Below, piece after piece: positions 44,101 through 48,216 of a DNA stretch of 48,216 bases. The stretch covers positions 1 to 48,216 of the forward strand of contig JAFZAL010000030.1 of assembly GCA_017557195.1 (NCBI GenBank), written 5' to 3'. A program made the translations under genes and the position numbers. The notes beneath the pieces are model-generated. The model was not told the origin of the DNA, ran no database searches, and saw only the letters and a list, made by a program, of their open reading frames with translations. This stretch comes from Thermoguttaceae bacterium (GTDB taxonomy: Bacteria > Planctomycetota > Planctomycetia > Pirellulales > Thermoguttaceae). Position 1 is the first letter of the stretch. Each line of letters starts with the position of its first letter.

Positions 44101-44261
44101 TGCGTTCCCGCCGCCTGATATTGCGATATGTCTGTAACAGCTCCATCGTCGAAAGTCCAATACCCATGCAAAACCGGGTCCGCCTGAACGGGCTGAGCAA
44201 TCAGCGCAACCGCTGCAATCAGCGCGCAAAAACACAATGTAACGTTCTGAAAAGTTTTCAT
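41136..44261 (-). CDS. Giant secreted LamG-domain protein with PEP-CTERM sorting tail (copy 2)
   Basis: 1041 aa and collinear with the gene at 3143-6310. It has the same signal peptide start MKTFQNVTL, two LamG domains (about 30-290 and 310-485), the same beta-rich middle (NDEWYSGGGASLGN, RSDPFLVQGDIMEYYVAGG, WSHLELDQIRQIKF) and the PEPSTWALL tail ending RKRNASK. Differences are spread along the gene, so the duplication is not very recent, but the 5' leader (hairpin, Shine-Dalgarno, promoter blocks) is also conserved. GAGG lies 5 nt before the ATG. Surface attachment by exosortase is family knowledge; ligand unknown. Confidence 0.85.
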   Translation of the reverse strand: MKTFQNVTLCFCALIAAVALIAQPVQADPVLHGYWTFDDGAVTDISQYQAAGTHDGVLVGDGISFNPIAGEPGNHLNNSGNYISFTNDSYAYILNTRISADGENYRNSFDFGGGAFTISAWVKGLPNDSWEPYISKYGESGWGYQLRRKSGNSYATFTYRNGSGGNRDEETDDPATNIAGAYTNLNDGEWHHLVAVYGGTYRELYMDGQLITLKADTVVDCSGTGEPLVFSGRYAGGYTGFANISLDDVAIYSGALRNNQITYLSQGGDPTQIATVAAGTKTYSIPLNAPTADDYITLTRNGNISRHWVDDDISFDGSSYLRTNLPVGSAGFNGSFTASAWVYLNSTSGDQAVFGNDTQGTNNTGLHLIVRDAHPHMGFYGNDLTADTTLETGKWYYLTWQYDAANQTQTLYLNGEQIKTDSGHAAFAGTNVLDIGKTFAGDAKYLNGKLKGISITDGVLTSDQIKDQMNNPDTRRIENFEWGKNDEWYSGGGASLGNLRNYNNAYGQYKVISMYNGAATDEEKTIYNTSNAKVGDSDATTGMLWGPQFTVASDAPADAVFSFNAVGGNTALNVNSRGAGGAGIALWDMTTGDYVRDADNNVLYGNGNSSDEPKHSVISLNGRQGHDLMVVVIDRNPGGWGWVGPSSLEVDGTQVSALANAAQHHIVLNDFNFDTAGEFSGMYEVDAEGNRLDSVTHFTNGSRNGTAVTNLYVDSSGTANNTKGFLSTGTAQYGEEQTTGVLRSDPFLVQGDIMEYYVAGGANIDNKHMDLVDAETGEVYRSATGENANDFRYDFWSLKGLEGKSVYLRVVDSDGGTSWSHLELDQIRQIKFAPTAAEVKAANNTLTSRQLPYYEVEPGFNVDSYNLEGTGVSSLDALTNYIAGADATDKAIQICLDNYKAGDNVGVNVLSVLNVESSGMYTLAVSNDEAYKLTLNGSPVFESNGSANMEFIPLLLSETGQYALNMLYLDQSGEGVSLYLAEGALNSWDDDAFKLLGDANRFLMAYAQNPDLNKIPEPSTWALLILGAAGMLYWRKRNASK

Positions 44262-44284
44262 GTTAACCTCAATTCAATAAAAAA

Positions 44285-44300
44285 TCGTTGTTTCCAACAG
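44285..44300 (-). promoter_or_regulatory. 5' leader hairpin with GAAA tetraloop, PEP-CTERM gene 2
   Basis: Minus strand: CTGTTG-GAAA-CAACGA, the same hairpin as at 3105-3120. The inner pairs and the loop are kept while flanking bases vary. Confidence 0.5.
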
Positions 44301-44363
44301 GTGAAAATTAGTTTACTGGAATAGTCTATGTTGTATAAATTAACTATTTTGATACTCTATTAT

Positions 44364-44392
44364 ATTATAGCATGGATTTCTCATTTTTAACG
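44364..44392 (-). promoter_or_regulatory. Conserved promoter region of PEP-CTERM gene 2
   Basis: Minus strand: CGTTAAAAAT, then TATAATATAATA, as before gene 1. The rest of the gap up to 44582 is AT-rich with nothing recognisable. Confidence 0.45.
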
Positions 44393-44582
44393 CAGCAGTT
44401 CAAAAAAACGCTAAAAAAATACATTATTTCTGAGTATATATCAATTGTAACAAAAGAATATGTAAGAACATGTTTAAAGAGTGAAAATTCATACAAATAA
44501 ACAAAAGTATATTGTAAAAATATGGGCTGTTTTTCAGATGGCAAAACGACTTTGAGCGGTTTATTCCAGACTAAATTTCTCG

Positions 44583-45923
44583 TTAAACCTTGAATTTTTC
44601 CATGGCTTGTTCGAAAACCTGGTTTTGAACGAGCATAATAACCAGATCTCCCGGCTTGATCTGATAGTCGGCGTCTGGAGTTTGAACAAAACCGGAACTG
44701 TTCACGCCCGCAATCAGACATTGAGAGGGCAAGCCGAGGTTGCGAATCGTCTTTTGACACGCTTCAGAGCCGTCGAGGGCTTCAATTTCCATGACTTCAA
44801 TGTCGGACTGGTTTGCCAGCGGCGTTCTCATGATAATAGCTCCCGTATTGAGAAAACCGCGAACTCTGTTAGCGATAACCGTTCTTGGGCTGACGACCCG
44901 GTCAATGCCCAGTTTTTTAACAATTGCGGCATAGTCCGGTCGGGTAACGACGGCAAAGACCTGTTTGGCGCCCAATTCTTTGGCTTCAACCGCGCCCATG
45001 ATGTTGTTTTCGTCGTCGCCAGTGCATGCGATAAACGTATTGACGGAATCAACCTGGTTGTCTTCCAGTTCGTGTCGGTTTAATCCGTTCGCCAGAACAA
45101 TGGTAGACGTTTTTAGACGAGAAGCCAAAAAATCGCAGCGAGCGCTGTCGCACTCAAAAATTGTGATGTCAAAATTAGAGTGTTCCAGAGCCTGAGCGAT
45201 ATAAAAACCGGTTTCTCCGCCCCCCATAATCATGATGCGTTCTTTGGGAGGCGTTTTGGCGTTGAAATATTTTTTAGACGCCATAATAATGTCTTCCGCC
45301 GTTCCGGTAAGAGAAATGACGTCGTCCTTTTCAAAGGAATCGTTTGCCGTCATCAAATGAGCGATGCCGTTGCGTTTTAACAGCGCAACGCGGACTTTTG
45401 ACGGCAATTTCAGTTCTCGAAGCGTAATGCCGATTACCGGCGATTTCTCGTCAATCTGGAATTCCTGTAATTCCAGTTCTCCCTGACTGACCAGATCCAA
45501 AACCTGTGATTGGGATCGACGCGTCAGACGAACAAGTTCCAGCGCAGTCAGCTGTTCCAGACTTACCAGACGATCAATGTTAAAATGAGCCTGATAATTG
45601 AAAAAGTTCAGATTGTTTATTGAGGGGGAATAAATTCTCGCCAGCGTTCGTTTGGCGCCATACGCTTTTGCGATCGATGCGGCAACGATATTGACTTCTT
45701 CCGTTCCGGTAACAGCCAGACACAAATCGGAATTAGAGACGCCTGCTGAAAACAACGTTCCCGGATCGGTTGCCGATCCAACGATAACCTGAACGTCCAG
45801 GTCGTTTAATTTGTTCGCTCTTTGGTAGTCTTTTTCGACTACTGTAATACTGTGATAGCCATTGCAAAGCGTTTCCGCGATAGCGCGTCCGACTGTTCCG
45901 CCGCCCAGAATTGTAATATGCAT
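44583..45923 (-). CDS. trkA: Trk-type potassium uptake regulatory subunit TrkA
   Basis: 446 aa with two RCK (TrkA-N/TrkA-C) units in tandem. The first NAD-binding start is ITILGGGTVGRAIAE with EKD at the end of strand 2. The first TrkA-C domain lies around 140-215 (ITLRELKLPSKVRVALLKR). The second unit starts at about 230 (IMIMGGGETGFYIAQ) and its TrkA-C ends the protein (YQIKPGDLVIMLV). TrkA binds NAD(H) or nucleotides on the cytosolic face of the TrkH/TrkG potassium channel and gates it. No trkH lies in the window. A 59-aa membrane protein starts the operon 12 nt upstream. Confidence 0.93.
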   Translation of the reverse strand: MHITILGGGTVGRAIAETLCNGYHSITVVEKDYQRANKLNDLDVQVIVGSATDPGTLFSAGVSNSDLCLAVTGTEEVNIVAASIAKAYGAKRTLARIYSPSINNLNFFNYQAHFNIDRLVSLEQLTALELVRLTRRSQSQVLDLVSQGELELQEFQIDEKSPVIGITLRELKLPSKVRVALLKRNGIAHLMTANDSFEKDDVISLTGTAEDIIMASKKYFNAKTPPKERIMIMGGGETGFYIAQALEHSNFDITIFECDSARCDFLASRLKTSTIVLANGLNRHELEDNQVDSVNTFIACTGDDENNIMGAVEAKELGAKQVFAVVTRPDYAAIVKKLGIDRVVSPRTVIANRVRGFLNTGAIIMRTPLANQSDIEVMEIEALDGSEACQKTIRNLGLPSQCLIAGVNSSGFVQTPDADYQIKPGDLVIMLVQNQVFEQAMEKFKV

Positions 45924-45935
45924 TTGTATAGTCCT

Positions 45936-46115
45936 TTAACAGCCAAAACAGACGAAAAAAATCAGCAGCGATACGAGCAAAAACATAAAAATGCTCAGGC
46001 TGATTCTCAACCCCTGTCGAATTATACTCTTGACGTCTTCACAGCGCGTCCCGGCATAAATGAAGCTTATGCCTAAAGTCAAGGGAATCAGGTGGAGATA
46101 ATAAACGATGTCCAT
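45936..46115 (-). CDS. Small two-helix membrane protein upstream of trkA
   Basis: 59 aa from the ATG at 46115 (MDIVYYLHLIPLTLGISFIY). Two hydrophobic helices (about 4-20 and 37-57) flank a charged loop TRCEDVKSIIRQGLR. The gene ends 12 nt before trkA on the same strand, so the two are almost certainly co-transcribed. Short proteins with this layout next to trkA occur, as I recall, in other Planctomycetes; the function is unknown. The longer frame from 46196 reads through a heptamer array and is rejected. Confidence 0.55.
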   Translation of the reverse strand: MDIVYYLHLIPLTLGISFIYAGTRCEDVKSIIRQGLRISLSIFMFLLVSLLIFFVCFGC

Positions 46116-46125
46116 GGTGGTATGT

Positions 46126-46278
46126 TGAGTGATGTGAGTTGTTAGTTGTGAGTTGCAAGTAGGGAGAAAGTGCATAGTGCATAGTGCGTAGTGCATAGTG
46201 GGGGAAGCGCTTGCGTCCTAAGCACTAAGTACTAAGCACTAAGCACTTCTAAGCACTACTGCCTACTGCCTACTGCCT
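46126..46278. repeat. Heptamer array element 8 (TAGTGCA and TAGGCAG words)
   Basis: GAGTTGT and TAGTGCA heptads on the left and AGCACTA plus CTACTGC heptads on the right face each other across GGGGAAGCGCTTGCGTCC. The right arm writes the last residues (AVGSRQ) and stop of the DUF6677-like gene. Confidence 0.75.
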
Positions 46279-46894
46279 TTTTCTTTTTCTCGTCGTCTGT
46301 TTCGATAACGATTCCGCCGGCGGCGTCGAAGACGACCAGCAGGTTAAGCAGCCCGGCGATCGTGGTAAACAGCGTTCCGAGTTCAAAATTTTTATTGAGC
46401 GATTTACGAATTTGATGGAATGTGTAGTTGTACTTGCTGTTTTGTTCTGCCAAACTGTCCGAGCTGAGGTTAGCGTATTCCAGATTTCCGTGGTTGTTGA
46501 CTACGTATCGCGAGGAAATCGGCGGAGCCATAAATCCGTAAAGGAAAGGATCTTGACCGTTTTTAACTCGATTCGACTGAATCAAGGCGGGCAGGGCGGG
46601 CGCGCCGATGCACGCTTGTCCGAGGAAATAAAATCGGTGGTCGTCAGGCGTCCATTTCCAGTATACCGCGCGACCCCAGCCGACGTCTCCGCTGCTGAGA
46701 ATCAGCCCGTAGATAAACAGTCCTAAAACGCAGACGCAAAAGACGATTCCTTTGCCGATGCGTCCCTGATAAAAATGCCCGGCGCCGGGCAAAACAAACG
46801 TCAAAAGCCCTGCCAAAAACGGATTTTTCAAGTCGATTTTCGGCTGATCGGCTGGCGTTGCAGTTGTATTTGCAGTTGAATTATTTTCGTCCAT
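46256..46894 (-). CDS. DUF6677/TM2-like membrane protein
   Basis: 212 aa. A polar Asn/Thr-rich N-terminus is followed by NPFLAGLLTFVLPGAGHFYQGRIGKG, the pattern of TM2-like and DUF6677 membrane proteins found in Planctomycetes, then further helices at about 50-67 and 85-105 and one near 180. The C-terminal KKKKAVGSRQ is written by a heptamer array, and AVG-x-RQ is the same tail as in the unrelated HdeD-like protein at 938. Function unknown. The gene precedes the trkA pair on the same strand, across the array. Confidence 0.6.
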   Translation of the reverse strand: MDENNSTANTTATPADQPKIDLKNPFLAGLLTFVLPGAGHFYQGRIGKGIVFCVCVLGLFIYGLILSSGDVGWGRAVYWKWTPDDHRFYFLGQACIGAPALPALIQSNRVKNGQDPFLYGFMAPPISSRYVVNNHGNLEYANLSSDSLAEQNSKYNYTFHQIRKSLNKNFELGTLFTTIAGLLNLLVVFDAAGGIVIETDDEKKKKAVGSRQ

Positions 46895-47069
46895 ATTGAA
46901 TTATATTGGCGAGTTGTTGATGACAAGGAAACGACTCCTTGACTGAAAATGTCAGTAAATATTATAAACTAAATCGGGAATTTACGCAAGGGGAGAGGGG
47001 ATAGGGGAAAGCAGAGCTGGGGGAATATATCCAATTCGTCATTTTTTTGATAAAAATTTGTTCTCTGCC

Positions 47070-47097
47070 TTGACAGAAAAAATAAAAAAGCTAAAAT
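47070..47097 (+). promoter_or_regulatory. Promoter of the trp leader
   Basis: TTGACA (consensus) and TAAAAT with 16-nt spacing. The start near 47104 lies just before the first conserved leader stem. Confidence 0.7.
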
Positions 47098-47107
47098 ACG
47101 ATACATA

Positions 47108-47305
47108 AACCGTTGAGGCGGGAGTAAAGGCAATCAATGATTCTACAGAGAGTCCGCGCAGCTGAGATGCGGGTGAAATACAGGTTGTCAAATGGGCCGC
47201 TGAGGGCGCTGTCAAATGCACCGGTTCCCGATGCAGAGTATTCGGCGACGCCAGGCACGCGTTAGTTGTCGGGGATATGTTGGTATCTTGCATTGCTCGA
47301 AGCGT
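47108..47305 (+). promoter_or_regulatory. T-box riboswitch-like leader with TGG specifier
   Basis: The basal stem pairs GCGG with CCGC. The specifier loop has AGTAAA on the 5' side and AAA-TGG-G on the 3' side, so the specifier codon is TGG (Trp). The stem above pairs GGCAATC with GGTTGTC through all seven positions. The AG bulge is AGAGAG (47147-47152). The distal hairpin CCGC/GCGG has GCTG in its loop. Then come a TGCA/TGCA hairpin, a GTA...CGGCG...CGTTA block and TTGGTATC (47280-47287), which fits the UGGN tRNA-acceptor pairing site. The T-box core is diverged from AGGGTGGNACC. Whether control is by termination or translation is not clear. Confidence 0.7.
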
Positions 47306-47410
47306 TTTCCGCTCCGCGCGTCAAACCGTATTTTTTGACGGGAATTTCTCTACGGAGGGGTTCCGTAAAAATAGCGGTTATTGAGAGAATAGATTGGCGA
47401 TTTATTCGAT

Positions 47411-47456
47411 CCATGTCAAGATACAGCAAGTATTCTGTCATGGACGTTTTTATTTT
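47411..47456 (+). terminator. Attenuator-like terminator before trpE
   Basis: Imperfect 14-bp stem (CCATG/CATGG at its base, GATAC/GTATT near the loop) followed by GTTTTTATTTT, about 90 nt before the trpE start. A second hairpin AAACGGC/GCCGTTT follows at 47457-47478. Confidence 0.6.
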
Positions 47457-47544
47457 AAACGGCTCTTTTGCGCCGTTTGACAAGTCGTCATTCGTCTGGC
47501 GGAATACTGTCCTTAAATGGAATTGTTATTTTGAAAGGCGTATG

Positions 47545-48216
47545 ATGAAAATTCTTCCGACTTTAGAAACCGTCAAACAGTACGCGCAAACCGGTCAGTA
47601 CGACGTCGTTCCGGTTTACTGCGAGATTCTGTCCGACTTTTGCACGCCCATTGAGGCTTTGAGGGTTCTCAAAAACGTTTCCAATCACTGCTATTTGTTG
47701 GAGTCGGCGGCGGCAAACGAGAAATGGGGACGGTATACGTTTTTGGGGTTTGACCCGAAACTGGTAATCACCTGTTCCCATACTCAAATGCAGATCAAAG
47801 GCGCGCTCAAGCCGGGCGAGTCCGGTCTTGGCGCGGGCGAGCAGAGGACAGTTACAACGTCCAACCCGGAAGCGGAGATTCGCAAAGTTCTGTCCGCCTA
47901 TCGAAGCCCGAAGGTGGAAGGCTTGCCGTCGTTTACCGGGGGAATGGTCGGCTATTTCGCCTATGATTATTTGTTCTATTCCGAGCCGACGGCAAAGCGC
48001 GACGTCGAAGACGTCGAGAAGTTCAACGACGTCGACCTGATGCTCTTTGACAAGGTTATCGCGTTCGACAACTTCCGTCAGAAGCTCATTCTGATTGTCA
48101 ACATGCCCTTGAACGACGTCGAGGCGGGATACGCTCAGGCGGAAAAAGAACTCAACGAGTTGGTCAATCTTCTCAAGACGGGCAAGAAATGGGAGATTCC
48201 CGAAAGCCGCGTTACC
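47545..48216 (+). CDS. trpE: Anthranilate synthase component I, N-terminal part (runs off the window)
   Basis: 224 codons are present, with no stop before the window end. TrpE converts chorismate to anthranilate with the TrpG glutaminase, the first committed step to tryptophan. Features: CYLLESAA, which contains the LLES feedback-binding motif for tryptophan, WGRYTFLGFDP, and FTGGMVGYFAYD. LLES and gene context favour TrpE over PabB. Two adjacent ATGs exist; the second (47545) has GAAAGG at a better distance (6 nt). It is preceded by the TGG-specified T-box-like leader and a terminator, so expression should rise when tRNA-Trp is uncharged. Confidence 0.88.
   Translation, partial: MKILPTLETVKQYAQTGQYDVVPVYCEILSDFCTPIEALRVLKNVSNHCYLLESAAANEKWGRYTFLGFDPKLVITCSHTQMQIKGALKPGESGLGAGEQRTVTTSNPEAEIRKVLSAYRSPKVEGLPSFTGGMVGYFAYDYLFYSEPTAKRDVEDVEKFNDVDLMLFDKVIAFDNFRQKLILIVNMPLNDVEAGYAQAEKELNELVNLLKTGKKWEIPESRVT

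Noticed and set aside
47191..47197. ATG as the T-box specifier instead of TGG
   Set aside because: The usual register has three purine-rich bases, the codon, then a purine before the closing stem. AAA-TGG-G fits this and matches the downstream trpE.

Overview
The window looks like a chromosome segment from a planctomycete-like bacterium (phylum Planctomycetota, possibly a host-associated Pirellulales/Thermoguttaceae-type lineage). This is inference from content: very large LamG proteins with PEP-CTERM sorting tails, an ECF sigma factor translationally coupled to a Hanks-type kinase, TAT-exported Gfo/Idh/MocA oxidoreductases, secreted DUF4091 and glycoside-hydrolase-like enzymes, and a trypsin-like protease followed by a degenerate second copy. 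No marker gene fixes the taxonomy. Most genes have recognisable sigma70-type promoters, often TTGCAN-16/17-TATAAT or TAAAAT, and strong intrinsic terminators.

Layout. 1-2.8 kb: a queG gene interrupted by an in-frame TGA, an HdeD-like membrane protein and prs. 3.1-6.3 kb: a giant PEP-CTERM protein whose paralogue lies inverted at 41.1-44.3 kb. 6.4-16.2 kb: housekeeping genes (PPi-type phosphofructokinase, zinc-ribbon/DUF4190 and DUF2752 proteins with a decayed neighbour, cysS, tRNA-Arg(TCG), ECF sigma plus kinase, dhaK, recJ, and a 54-aa rpmG). 16.6-22 kb: secreted esterase, DUF4091 protein and Gfo/Idh/MocA oxidoreductase. 22-31 kb: three tandem 880-930 aa membrane proteins with an N-terminal SLOG-like nucleotide-sensor domain. 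31.2-36.4 kb: a secreted glycoside-hydrolase-like protein and a TTG-initiated protease with a long Ala/Glu/Lys coiled coil. 36.5-46.9 kb: tRNA-Arg(TCT), secreted phosphodiesterase, lipoprotein, NAD-dependent epimerase, the second PEP-CTERM protein, trkA with a small membrane partner, and a DUF6677/TM2-like protein. 47-48.2 kb: a T-box-like leader with a TGG specifier in front of trpE, which runs off the window.

Most interesting signals. (1) The SLOG-TM paralogues share a promoter module and sit in the remains of a duplicated three-gene cassette: Gfo/Idh oxidoreductase, SLOG-TM protein, divergent secreted hydrolase. Decayed 5' ends of both partner genes lie back to back between paralogues 2 and 3. 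(2) At least eight intergenic loci carry heptamer arrays (words of type KAGKNNN). Most surround an RCGCTTGCG core with arms in inverted orientation, and the arrays repeatedly supply the stop codons of neighbouring genes. (3) A 98-bp element occurs once between genes and once in frame inside a secreted enzyme gene (94 of 98 bases identical). (4) A tryptophan T-box in this kind of genome would be unexpected. All functional statements rest on reading motifs by eye; no database search was possible.
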